From NCBI GenBank assembly GCA_012516755.1, contig JAAYWE010000034.1, forward strand, positions 1 to 8,150: a DNA stretch of 8,150 bases, written 5' to 3'. Below, in pieces: positions 1 to 6,545 of this stretch. This DNA comes from Treponema sp. (GTDB taxonomy: Bacteria; Spirochaetota; Spirochaetia; Treponematales; Rectinemataceae). Below the pieces are notes generated by a model. The model was not told the DNA's origin. It did not search any database and worked only from the letters and a program-made list of their open reading frames with translations. A program made the translations under genes and the position numbers. Position 1 is the stretch's first letter. Each line of letters begins with the position of its first letter.

Positions 1-962
1 GGTACGATTCTATGGGCAAAGACGCCAGGTTGAATGTTCAAAGCCCTTGTCTGAACTCCGATTCCGGAGAGCCAATCCAAATCGATGCTCTGTGTCCGTG
101 CTGATCCATTGAGCTCTGCAATTATGCCAAAAGGTCGCTTTTCGCAAGCCTCGGCGATCTCAAGGAGTATTCTTTCTTGAGCTTCGGCTGTCTCTTCGTC
201 AGTGAAGACTCGATGGGCAAAGAGCATGTAAGCCGATTGCGAATAACGTTTCCAATGGGCAACATTTTCATAGCATTTTGTCAAGGCCCGAGAGTCAGCC
301 TTTTCAAGTGCCATAAGTGCAATCTCTGAGGATTCGGGATCAGATAGAAAAAGCTTAAGATCTGAGATAAGCGGTCTTATCTGTTCGCCAGTCAGCACAC
401 CTCCGCCAAGGCCAAATTTGATACCATTATACCCCGGAGGATTGTGGCTAGCGGAGACATAGACAAATCCATCCGAGTGAAATTCATTATCTACATCTAA
501 AGTCGTAACATGAGCCGCGTATGCCGTGATTTCTGGAATTGGAACTATGAACAGATAGCGAACCTCACACTCTTCTCCAATAAGTACGCGAGCAAAGATA
601 TCCGCAATAGCGGGGCTCGTAGGCCTTGTGTCGATACCGAGCAGAATGCTGGGTTTGTGGGGTTTACAATGTTCTTTTATGAACGAAGAAAAGACCAAGG
701 CCATTCCTGCCACTATTACCATATCTGTTGGGGCTAGAAGAGGTGAAAGAGAGTTGTCCGGCAATTGTTCATAATCCCAGGAGGCATAGCCCGCAGCGAG
801 CTCGGGCTTAGCGAAGACCTTGCGCCATCCCGAAGGTGAGAGGATTAGTTCTTGGGTGGCTAGTCTGATATCTTCAAAGGAGGGAAGCTCTTCTCTAGAT
901 AGAGGTATCTTCCCCGGGTCCCCAATAGGCAGACCCAAAAAAGGGTGAGTGATCAATGACAT
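1..962 (-). CDS. Phosphoglucomutase/phosphomannomutase family protein, N-terminal part (cut by left edge)
   Basis: Alpha-D-phosphohexomutase, which interconverts hexose 1- and 6-phosphates in the cytoplasm for sugar use and envelope polysaccharide synthesis. The minus strand reads open for 320 codons from the ATG at 962 to the window edge. Residues 39-51 read LILSPSGWRKVFA, an N-terminal signature I associate with spirochaetal members. GIDTRPTS (109-116) matches the substrate-binding region of domain 1. SASHNPPGYNGIKFG contains the phosphorylated serine loop, with Ser172 as the expected catalytic serine. Further on, AELNGSAR fits domain 2. The metal-binding loop, the sugar-specificity loop and the C-terminal domain lie outside the window, so glucose versus mannose preference cannot be judged. 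The start is supported by an in-frame TAG eight codons upstream, no other ATG between, and GGGAG six bases before the ATG. It is divergent from the P-loop/Asp23 gene. Confidence 0.9.
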   Translation of the reverse strand, partial: MSLITHPFLGLPIGDPGKIPLSREELPSFEDIRLATQELILSPSGWRKVFAKPELAAGYASWDYEQLPDNSLSPLLAPTDMVIVAGMALVFSSFIKEHCKPHKPSILLGIDTRPTSPAIADIFARVLIGEECEVRYLFIVPIPEITAYAAHVTTLDVDNEFHSDGFVYVSASHNPPGYNGIKFGLGGGVLTGEQIRPLISDLKLFLSDPESSEIALMALEKADSRALTKCYENVAHWKRYSQSAYMLFAHRVFTDEETAEAQERILLEIAEACEKRPFGIIAELNGSARTQSIDLDWLSGIGVQTRALNIQPGVFAHRIV

Positions 963-979
963 GCTTTGCTCCCAGCAAT

Positions 980-1008
980 ATTGTAGCTACTTTTCTCGAT
1001 TCTGAGAA
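980..1008 (-). promoter_or_regulatory. Possible sigma70 promoter for the phosphohexomutase
   Basis: On the minus strand a TTCTCA hexamer (1008-1003, 4/6 to TTGACA) stands 17 bp before TACAAT (985-980, 5/6 to TATAAT). The predicted start near 973 leaves a leader of about 11 nt that barely contains the GGGAG ribosome site at 973-969. This is a consensus match by eye only, and chance matches of this quality are common. Confidence 0.3.
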
Positions 1009-1092
1009 TGATGATGCTATTGATCGAAATCGCTGCATTAGGGCAAAAACAAGAGCAGGCTTCTGTCTGTGGCAACTCAGCAAAAGTGCTTA

Positions 1093-1121
1093 TTTACCTC
1101 AATTGTTTCTAGCGATATATT
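1093..1121 (+). promoter_or_regulatory. Possible promoter for the P-loop/Asp23 gene, giving an almost leaderless mRNA
   Basis: TTTACC (1093-1098, 4/6 to TTGACA) and TATATT (1116-1121, 5/6 to TATAAT) are separated by 17 bp. Transcription would begin near 1128, only about four bases before the ATG at 1132. That ATG has no convincing Shine-Dalgarno sequence, so the arrangement would fit leaderless or near-leaderless translation. If the true start is the GTG at 1069, this match lies inside coding sequence and is meaningless. Confidence 0.3.
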
Positions 1122-1131
1122 GGTTATTGGA

Positions 1132-2052
1132 ATGTTCAGTATCTTTAAGCAATTTCTTTTTCTTATTCGCGGTGTAAAGTCCTATGCGCTTGTTGGCCCT
1201 TCGGGAACAGGCAAGAGTTTTCGGGCAAAACTTGTAGCGCAAAAATATGGCATTGAACTCATAATAGACGATGGTCTTCTAATCCGAGGGGATCAGATTC
1301 TTGCGGGTCGTTCGGCAAAAAAAGACCCTACTTACCTTGGTGCTGTCAAGACTGCGCTCTTCGACGACAGGGAACATCGAGAACAAGTTGCAAGAGCTCT
1401 TCAGCGAGAGAAATTTCGAAAAATTCTCGTAATAGGAACAAGCGAACGGATGGTGCAAAAGATATGTGAACGCCTGCAGTTGCCTCATCCAGTCAAGGTA
1501 ATAAAAATAGAAGAAATAGCCACAAAAACCGAAATCGAAAAAGCCGTTCAGTCGCGCAAGGTTGAAGGAAAACATGTTATCCCAGTGCCTGCCCTTGAAG
1601 TAAAGCGCAGTTATCCTTCTATATTCTATGATAGCGTCAGGGTTTTTCTGAGACGGAGCTTTGGCGTTGGTGCAACTCTTCCAAAACTGTATGAGAAATC
1701 TGTGGTGCGCCCTGAATATGCAAGACGTGGAAGAGTGGCTATTTCCGAAGCTGCGCTTTCCCAGATGGTAGTTCACTGTGTGAGCGAATTTGATCCGAAT
1801 GTTCGTATTATGCGGCTTGCAATTCGTAACGACACACAGGGCTACCGGATTACAATCATGCTCGAAGTTCCATTCGGAACAAAGCTCCCCTCGAAGGTGC
1901 GTGCATTGCAGGAATACATTGTGGATAGCATCGAAAAATTCACGGGGATTCTGGTTGCCGAGGTGAATATAGTCATAGACAGGCTTACCACCCGCTCCCA
2001 GAAAGGCCAGAAATGGAGCCAGGCTATTGACGGTCGTGTTTCCTCTGTGTAG
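1132..2052 (+). CDS. P-loop nucleotide-binding protein with C-terminal Asp23/Gls24-like domain
   Basis: Conserved protein of uncertain function, 306 residues from the ATG at 1132. Residues 22-29 read GPSGTGKS, a clear Walker A loop. LIIDDG at 43-48 is a hydrophobic run ending in two aspartates and may act as Walker B. KILVIGTS further on looks like another beta strand of the same fold. From about residue 200 (GRVAISEAALSQMV) to 300 (VAEVNIVIDRL) the sequence resembles Asp23/Gls24 (DUF322) proteins, linked in Firmicutes to the envelope and alkaline stress. No signal peptide or clear membrane segment is seen, though the first 13 residues are hydrophobic and aromatic. An in-frame GTG at 1069 would add 21 residues. 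I prefer 1132 because the P-loop then follows at a usual distance, but neither start has a good ribosome site. The joining of ATPase-like and Asp23-like parts suggests an NTP-dependent role at the envelope, which is inference. Confidence 0.75.
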   Translation: MFSIFKQFLFLIRGVKSYALVGPSGTGKSFRAKLVAQKYGIELIIDDGLLIRGDQILAGRSAKKDPTYLGAVKTALFDDREHREQVARALQREKFRKILVIGTSERMVQKICERLQLPHPVKVIKIEEIATKTEIEKAVQSRKVEGKHVIPVPALEVKRSYPSIFYDSVRVFLRRSFGVGATLPKLYEKSVVRPEYARRGRVAISEAALSQMVVHCVSEFDPNVRIMRLAIRNDTQGYRITIMLEVPFGTKLPSKVRALQEYIVDSIEKFTGILVAEVNIVIDRLTTRSQKGQKWSQAIDGRVSSV

Positions 2053-2116
2053 TATGCGCACATATGCGGCAGTACCTACAATGATTCTGCAGTAATCGTT
2101 TCCAAGGAGAAAAAAG

Positions 2117-2209
2117 GTGCCCTGTGGTAGAAAGCGAAAGCTCCAAAAAATAGCGACGCATAAGAGAAAAAAGAAAAGAAGACTGAATCGCCATAAGACC
2201 CGCAAATGA
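2117..2209 (+). CDS. AURKAIP1/COX24 domain small basic protein (30 aa), probably ribosome-associated
   Basis: A very short gene beginning with GTG. Reading frame: fMet-PCGRKRKLQKIATHKRKKK, then RRLNRHKTRK and a TGA stop. AAGGAG at 2104-2109 lies seven bases before the GTG, a strong ribosome site that fixes the start. More than half of the residues are Lys, Arg or His. The pattern of basic residues around ATHKRKK and RHK is that of the bacterial AURKAIP1/COX24 domain family, small proteins usually beginning MPCGRKR or similar. Mitochondrial relatives (mS38) and the mycobacterial small-subunit protein bS22 bind 16S-type rRNA, so a structural role on the 30S subunit is the best guess. It follows the P-loop/Asp23 gene by 64 bp and is followed by a terminator, so it may be co-transcribed with that gene. 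TACAAT at 2077-2082 could be its own -10 box but has no good -35. Confidence 0.85.
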   Translation: MPCGRKRKLQKIATHKRKKKRRLNRHKTRK

Positions 2210-2233
2210 ACGCGCCGCACATATTATCTTGAT

Positions 2234-2275
2234 AAGAGGCCATCCTTAATCGAAAGGGCGGCCTTTTTATTTTTC
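2234..2275 (+). terminator. Rho-independent terminator after the COX24-like gene
   Basis: A stem pairs AAGAGGCC (2234-2241) with GGCCTTTT (2260-2267), and an inner helix pairs CCTT (2244-2247) with AAGG (2254-2257). The 3' arm runs into TTTTTATTTTT (2264 onward). It lies 25 bp after the stop of the small basic protein and would end that transcript before the buk operon. Pairing was worked out by eye. Confidence 0.8.
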
Positions 2276-2322
2276 GCATGTTTATTCTTTTCTGAACTAG
2301 GCTGGCTCATCTCTGAGCGTAT

Positions 2323-2353
2323 AAAGATCGTTTTGATATTTGAAACGGTCTTT
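2323..2353. other. 11-bp hairpin/inverted repeat upstream of the buk promoter
   Basis: AAAGATCGTTT (2323-2333) and AAACGGTCTTT (2343-2353) form an imperfect inverted repeat with a 9-base spacer, with one T/G position that can still pair in RNA. It lies 22 bp upstream of the candidate -35 box of buk and is followed by CATTTTC. It may be an operator for a dimeric regulator or a weak second terminator. The surrounding stretch 2276-2374 holds nothing else that I recognise. Confidence 0.4.
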
Positions 2354-2374
2354 CATTTTCTGCAAGATTTCCTC

Positions 2375-2402
2375 TTGCGTTTCCTTAGACACATGATATA
2401 CT
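2375..2402 (+). promoter_or_regulatory. Probable sigma70 promoter of the buk-ptb-vor operon
   Basis: TTGCGT (2375-2380, 3/6 to TTGACA) and TATACT (2397-2402, 5/6 to TATAAT) are 16 bp apart. The predicted start is near 2409, giving a leader of about 28 nt that contains the AGGAG ribosome site (2425-2429) of buk. The preceding terminator and the absence of genes between 2210 and 2436 require a promoter in this interval, and this is the best candidate I see. Confidence 0.5.
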
Positions 2403-2436
2403 TAAAGTCAACTGCCACCAATTCAGGAGAAATTGC

Positions 2437-3510
2437 ATGCAATCTGTCGTTCTCGTCATAAATCCTGGGTCTACAAGCACGAAATTTGCCGTTTTTCATG
2501 GCGACAGATGTATTTTCGATCAGACGCTGAACCATTCGGCAGAAGAGCTCTCACATTTTGCTACTATAGCTTCACAGTATGAATTTAGAGAGAGTGCGAT
2601 TCAAGAAGCACTCAAGGCTAGAAATTTCGACATGTCATCGCTAAATGCGGTGGTTGGACGAGGAGGACTTCTTCATCCAATTCCTGGTGGAATATATAGA
2701 ATCAACGAGGGTATGAAGGCTGATTTGCTCGCCGCAAAATATGGCGAGCATGCATCGAACCTAGGTGCTCTGATAGCAGATGCTTTTGCAAAACAGTTCG
2801 GAATTCCCGCCTTTATTGCGGATCCTGTGGTTGTGGATGAGCTCGAGGATGTTGCGCGAGTCTCGGGGCACAAGCTCTTTAAGCGAATTAGCATTTTTCA
2901 TGCGCTAAACCAAAAGGCAGTGGCGCGTCGATTTGCAAAAGAGCGCGGTGTTTGCTACGAAGATCTTACGCTAATTGTGGCTCATCTTGGGGGAGGTATT
3001 TCTATTGGCTTGCACAGACAAGGCAAAGTTATCGATGTCAATCAAGCTCTGAGCGGAGAAGGGCCATTTTCGCCAGAACGCTCCGGAACCTTGCCTGCAG
3101 GAGACCTGGCAAGACTCTGTTTTTCTGGGCAATACACCATCCAAGAAGTACTAAAAATGATAACCGGGAAAGGGGGCATGGTGAGTTTCCTTGGCACCAA
3201 CGATATGCGTGAGGTCGAGCGGATGCGCGATGAGGGAAACAAGGATGCGGACTTCTATTTCCAAGCTTTTGTATATCAAGTAGGTAAGTATATCGGTTCT
3301 CTCGCACCAGTAGTCGAAGGAAAGGTCGATGCAATCATATTGACCGGGGGTATCGCATTCTGGAAAGAACTCACTGAGAGAATTAGTCAGATGGTTTCGT
3401 TCATTGCGCCTGTAGTGGTGTATCCGGGAGAAGGTGAACTTGAAGCTTTGGCACTAGCAGGCCAAATCGCGCTCGAAGGAGAGGCTGATATAAAGGAGTA
3501 TGTGCCATGA
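2437..3510 (+). CDS. buk: Butyrate kinase (probably branched-chain fatty acid kinase)
   Basis: Converts an acyl phosphate and ADP to a short-chain fatty acid and ATP, the substrate-level phosphorylation step of the operon. At 357 residues it is full length for the family, which belongs to the acetate/butyrate kinase branch of the ASKHA fold. NPGSTSTKFAV (9-19) is the first phosphate-binding signature. GRGG (74-77) holds the conserved Arg75, and Asp129 in ADPVVVDE and His155 in IFHALNQKA sit where catalytic residues are expected. HLGGGISIG (183-191) and a C-terminal ILTGGIA complete the nucleotide site. AGGAG lies seven bases before the ATG. It is the first gene of the operon, and its TGA overlaps the ATG of ptb (ATGA). 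Its linkage to a 2-ketoisovalerate-type oxidoreductase suggests isobutyryl-, isovaleryl- and 2-methylbutyryl-phosphate as substrates, which is inference. Butyrate itself remains possible. Confidence 0.93.
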   Translation: MQSVVLVINPGSTSTKFAVFHGDRCIFDQTLNHSAEELSHFATIASQYEFRESAIQEALKARNFDMSSLNAVVGRGGLLHPIPGGIYRINEGMKADLLAAKYGEHASNLGALIADAFAKQFGIPAFIADPVVVDELEDVARVSGHKLFKRISIFHALNQKAVARRFAKERGVCYEDLTLIVAHLGGGISIGLHRQGKVIDVNQALSGEGPFSPERSGTLPAGDLARLCFSGQYTIQEVLKMITGKGGMVSFLGTNDMREVERMRDEGNKDADFYFQAFVYQVGKYIGSLAPVVEGKVDAIILTGGIAFWKELTERISQMVSFIAPVVVYPGEGELEALALAGQIALEGEADIKEYVP

Positions 3511-4433
3511 ACCATATATCAGATATAATCGAAGAGGCAAGGAAGATCGGCAGGCGTAAATTCTCGGTTGCTTGTGCTCAAGAAGCAACCGTCCTCGAAG
3601 CTGTAACGGAAGCATACCGCGAAGGAATAGGTGAGCCTATTCTTGTAGGTAACCCGAAAGCTATCGAGGAAGCAGCCAAAGAAGCCAATGAAGGGAAAGG
3701 GGTGGATATTTCGCCCTTTAGAATCATTGAAGAAAACAACATAGAGAAAGCAGCGGCCATAGCAGTCGGTCTTATTCGTTCCGGAGAAGCAGAATTCCTA
3801 ATGAAGGGTATCATCGATTCTAGCCTCTATCTCAGGGCTGCTCTCAATAAAGAGACAGGTCTCAACGCTGGCAAGATTGCATGCCATGTGGCTGTTATGG
3901 AAGTACCGACCTATCACAAACTATTTGCTATTACCGATATAGCTCTCAATATTGCACCAGATCTTCCAACTTTTATCGACATGATCAATTCATCAGTCAA
4001 GGTAATGAAAATTATCGGAGTAAATAATCCTAAGGTTGCAATACTAGCGGCTGTCGAGAAAGTCAACCCTGACAAGATGCCTTGCACTGCAACGGCTGCA
4101 ATCCTAACGCAGATGAACCGTCGCGACCAGATCAAAAACTGCATCGTCGATGGTCCTCTGGCATTAGACAATGCGATAAGCTGCGAAAGTGTTCGCATTA
4201 AGAAAATAAAATCAGAAGTTGCAGGCGACGCAGATATTCTTGTCACGCCAGAAATCGAATCTGGGAATATACTCTATAAGTGCCTATTGCACCTCGCAGG
4301 AGCTAAAGGCGCAGCCGTGATAATGGGTGCTTCGGTGCCTCTAGTTCTCACGAGCCGTGCGGATGACGCAGAGACCAAACTGGCCTCGATTGCCCTGGCT
4401 TCTCTTCTAGGAGCTGGGGGTACTCAGGCTTGA
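3507..4433 (+). CDS. ptb: Phosphate butyryltransferase (probably phosphate branched-acyltransferase)
   Basis: Exchanges the CoA of a short-chain acyl-CoA for phosphate, giving the acyl phosphate used by Buk. The 308-residue product is the usual size for a Ptb and has the single PTA_PTB catalytic domain over its whole length. Family landmarks are PILVGNP (44-50), LMKGIIDSSLYLRA (98-111), the GLNAG segment (118-122), and HVAVMEVPTYHKLF followed by TDIALNIAPDL (127-153). The ATG lies within the end of buk with a 4-bp overlap, and AAAGGAG (3492-3498) inside buk serves as its ribosome site, so the two are likely translationally coupled. Clostridial operons usually have ptb before buk; here the order is reversed. 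The context points to branched acyl-CoA made by the downstream oxidoreductase as the physiological substrate. A plain butyrate-forming role would need beta-oxidation-type genes, and none are in the window. Confidence 0.93.
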   Translation: MNHISDIIEEARKIGRRKFSVACAQEATVLEAVTEAYREGIGEPILVGNPKAIEEAAKEANEGKGVDISPFRIIEENNIEKAAAIAVGLIRSGEAEFLMKGIIDSSLYLRAALNKETGLNAGKIACHVAVMEVPTYHKLFAITDIALNIAPDLPTFIDMINSSVKVMKIIGVNNPKVAILAAVEKVNPDKMPCTATAAILTQMNRRDQIKNCIVDGPLALDNAISCESVRIKKIKSEVAGDADILVTPEIESGNILYKCLLHLAGAKGAAVIMGASVPLVLTSRADDAETKLASIALASLLGAGGTQA

Positions 4434-4449
4434 ATATAAGGAGTATCTA

Positions 4450-4665
4450 ATGGCGATAAAAGGATCTATCGAGATCGACAGGGAGCGATGCAAGGGCTGT
4501 CTCTTATGCATTCGCGCTTGTCCGACAAAAGTCCTTGGTGTCGATAACGAGCCGAACTCCTGGGGGTATTTCCCTTCCAGTGTGGTCGCTCAAGAAAAAT
4601 GCATAGCATGTGGCAACTGCTATGACGTCTGCCCAGATGTGGCAATTACCGTATACAAACTCTGA
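4450..4665 (+). CDS. 2-ketoacid:ferredoxin oxidoreductase, delta (2[4Fe-4S] ferredoxin) subunit
   Basis: Electron-transfer subunit of the Vor-type complex, 71 residues. Two complete iron-sulfur motifs CX2CX2CX3CP are visible, with cysteines 14, 17, 20, 24 and 51, 54, 57, 61, each expected to hold one [4Fe-4S] cluster. It should carry electrons from the thiamine-bound intermediate on the beta subunit to free ferredoxin. No signal peptide is present, so it is cytoplasmic. AAGGAG (4438-4443) stands six bases before the ATG. It lies 16 bp after ptb and 11 bp before vorB. Subunit names differ between organisms: it corresponds to VorC of Methanothermobacter and VorD of Pyrococcus, so I leave the symbol blank. 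A separate ferredoxin is possible, but its place directly ahead of alpha, beta and gamma makes the subunit role much more likely. Confidence 0.9.
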   Translation: MAIKGSIEIDRERCKGCLLCIRACPTKVLGVDNEPNSWGYFPSSVVAQEKCIACGNCYDVCPDVAITVYKL

Positions 4666-4676
4666 GGGAGAAGGAA

Positions 4677-5744
4677 ATGGCTGAAGAAATTCGCCTTATG
4701 AAAGGCAATGAAGCGATAGGCGAAGCGGCGGTGCGAGCGGGGTGCCGCGCTTATTTTGGTTATCCTATAACCCCGCAGAACGAGCTCACCGCCTACATGG
4801 CTAAGCACATGCTAGCTAGAGGCCGCACCTTCATCCAGGCAGAGTCTGAAGTTGCGGCAATCAATATGGTATATGGTGCTGCTTCCACAGGTGCTCGTGC
4901 GATGACCAGCTCCTCGAGTCCGGGTGTTTCACTTAAACAAGAAGGTATTTCATATCTCTGCGGCGCCGACCTTCCAGCGGTAGTCATAGATGTTGCACGT
5001 GCAGGCCCTGGCCTGGGCGGTATATCGCCTGCTCAGGGAGATTATTTCCAGGCGACCCGAGGTGGTGGGCATGGGGATTATTATACGATTGTTCTCGCAC
5101 CCAAGGGGGTCCAGGAGGCTGCGGATCTGACCTATGAGGCTTTCGGACTCGCCGAGAAATGGCGCATGCCTGTGCTTATTCTCGCGGATGGGCTAATTGG
5201 TCAGATGATGGAGGGGGTGGTACTCCCGGAGCCCATGGATCCAGCCAATTTGCCGCGTAAATCCTGGGCTGTCGGGCACTCTGTGGAGATGGCAAGGCCT
5301 TTTAACCATATATCTAGCATAAATCTCATACCCGACGAGCTAGAAGCCATCAACAGGAAGCGATTTGAACGCTATGCACAGATAAAAGCGGAACTAATTC
5401 GTTATGAGGAGCTGGAAGTCGAGGATGCTGATATAGTCTTTGTAGCATATGGAACTTCAGCGCGCGTTTCACACGGTGCTCTACAGATGGCTAGAGCCAA
5501 GGGGATGAAGATTGGCCTTTTCCGACCTATTACACTCTGGCCATTTCCTTATAAGCGGCTTTCTGAGCTAGCAGAGCAAGGCAAGCGCTTTCTTTGTGTC
5601 GAGATGAGCATGGGGCAGATGATCGAGGACGTACGGCTCGCGGTCGGTGGAAAAGCTCCTGTGTACTTCTATGGGCGCTGTGGCGGGAATATACCCAGCC
5701 AGGAAGAAGTTTTCGCCGAAGCGCTACGACTTTCGAGCAAATGA
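4677..5744 (+). CDS. vorB: 3-methyl-2-oxobutanoate (2-ketoisovalerate):ferredoxin oxidoreductase, alpha subunit VorB
   Basis: Alpha subunit of the CoA-dependent oxidative decarboxylase of 2-keto acids, 355 residues, the normal size for VorB. The N-terminal pyrimidine-binding domain carries YPITPQNE (29-36), QAESEVAAI (54-62) with the conserved glutamates, TSSSSPG (77-83), RAGPGLGG (108-115), and GDYFQ with GGGHGDY (121-135). From about residue 255 (DIVFVAYGTSARV) a transketolase C-terminal-like domain follows. Separate alpha, beta, gamma and delta chains distinguish this from the single-chain pyruvate:ferredoxin oxidoreductase. GGGAG (4666-4670) lies six bases before the ATG. I chose Vor over a 2-oxoglutarate-specific Kor because of the linkage to ptb and buk, which would not handle succinyl-CoA, and because of overall resemblance to proteins annotated VorB. 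Substrate specificity cannot be read directly from the sequence. Confidence 0.9.
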   Translation: MAEEIRLMKGNEAIGEAAVRAGCRAYFGYPITPQNELTAYMAKHMLARGRTFIQAESEVAAINMVYGAASTGARAMTSSSSPGVSLKQEGISYLCGADLPAVVIDVARAGPGLGGISPAQGDYFQATRGGGHGDYYTIVLAPKGVQEAADLTYEAFGLAEKWRMPVLILADGLIGQMMEGVVLPEPMDPANLPRKSWAVGHSVEMARPFNHISSINLIPDELEAINRKRFERYAQIKAELIRYEELEVEDADIVFVAYGTSARVSHGALQMARAKGMKIGLFRPITLWPFPYKRLSELAEQGKRFLCVEMSMGQMIEDVRLAVGGKAPVYFYGRCGGNIPSQEEVFAEALRLSSK

Positions 5745-5759
5745 GGGGAGGGATTTATT

Positions 5760-6533
5760 ATGGAAATTGCTTATGGGCATCCTAAGAGCCTTAAATCGAT
5801 ACAGACAAAATACTGCCCTGGCTGCGGTCATGGAGTAATCCATAGAATCATAGCCGAGGTCGTAGATGAGATGGGGTTGCAAAGTAAGACGATTATCACG
5901 AATCCGGTTGGCTGTTCTATTTATGCCGATATGTATTTCGATTTCGACTCAGTTCAGCCAGCACATGGCCGGACGCCAGCTGCTTCAACGGGAATAAAGC
6001 GGATGTTGCCTGACCATCTCGTAATCTGCTATCAAGGCGATGGTGATCTTGCGGCCATTGGGACAGCCGAGATTATCCATGCCGCTAACCGGGCTGAGAA
6101 ATTCACCACAATCTTCGTAAACAATGCAATCTATGGCATGACAGGAGGGCAGATGGCTCCTACAACTCTTGTCGGACAGCATGCTACAACGGCGCCGGAA
6201 GGCCGCGATCCTATCAATGCTCAAATGGGCTACCCTATTCGAGTATGCGAACTCTTGGCTTCGCTCGAAGGGACAAAATATCTTGCGCGCGGCGCCGTAA
6301 ACAATATGGTTAATATTAGAAGGACAAAGAAATACATACGCAAGGCCTTCGAAGCTCAAATGCGCGGCGAAGGTTTTTCCCTGATCGAGATTCTCTCACA
6401 GTGTCCAACAAACTGGCAGATGAATCCCGTGGAGTCTGTCGAATGGCTTGAGAAAAACATGATTCCCTATTATCACCTTGGCGAAATCAAAGATACTCTC
6501 AGCACGACAGTAGCCCCTGCGCAAGCGCATTGA
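5760..6533 (+). CDS. vorA: 2-ketoisovalerate:ferredoxin oxidoreductase, beta (thiamine diphosphate-binding) subunit
   Basis: Catalytic subunit that binds thiamine diphosphate and magnesium, 257 residues. YCPGCGHG (18-25) is the usual N-terminal signature of 2-oxoacid:ferredoxin oxidoreductase beta chains, and NPVGCS (48-53) contains another conserved cysteine. GDGDLAAIG (93-101) followed by NNAIYGMTGGQ (121-131) is the thiamine diphosphate motif with its typical spacing of GDG to NN. HGRTPAASTGIK (69-80) is also characteristic. The strong GGGGAGG ribosome site lies seven bases before the ATG, and the gene follows vorB by 15 bp. In Methanothermobacter the name VorA covers a fused beta-gamma protein; here beta and gamma are separate genes, so the symbol is applied by homology of the beta part. 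Loss of this subunit would abolish the complex. Confidence 0.9.
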   Translation: MEIAYGHPKSLKSIQTKYCPGCGHGVIHRIIAEVVDEMGLQSKTIITNPVGCSIYADMYFDFDSVQPAHGRTPAASTGIKRMLPDHLVICYQGDGDLAAIGTAEIIHAANRAEKFTTIFVNNAIYGMTGGQMAPTTLVGQHATTAPEGRDPINAQMGYPIRVCELLASLEGTKYLARGAVNNMVNIRRTKKYIRKAFEAQMRGEGFSLIEILSQCPTNWQMNPVESVEWLEKNMIPYYHLGEIKDTLSTTVAPAQAH

Positions 6534-6545
6534 AAGGAGTGTTCC

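Noticed and set aside
510..737. A plus-strand frame of 75 codons over the phosphohexomutase gene.
   Set aside because: The minus strand here encodes the well-conserved catalytic region of the mutase, and the plus-strand product has no family features.
1279..2220. A 313-codon open frame on the minus strand opposite the P-loop/Asp23 gene and the small basic protein.
   Set aside because: The product has no recognisable motif and is rich in Phe, Cys and His. Both plus-strand genes in the same stretch have clear family signatures, so this is an antisense shadow.
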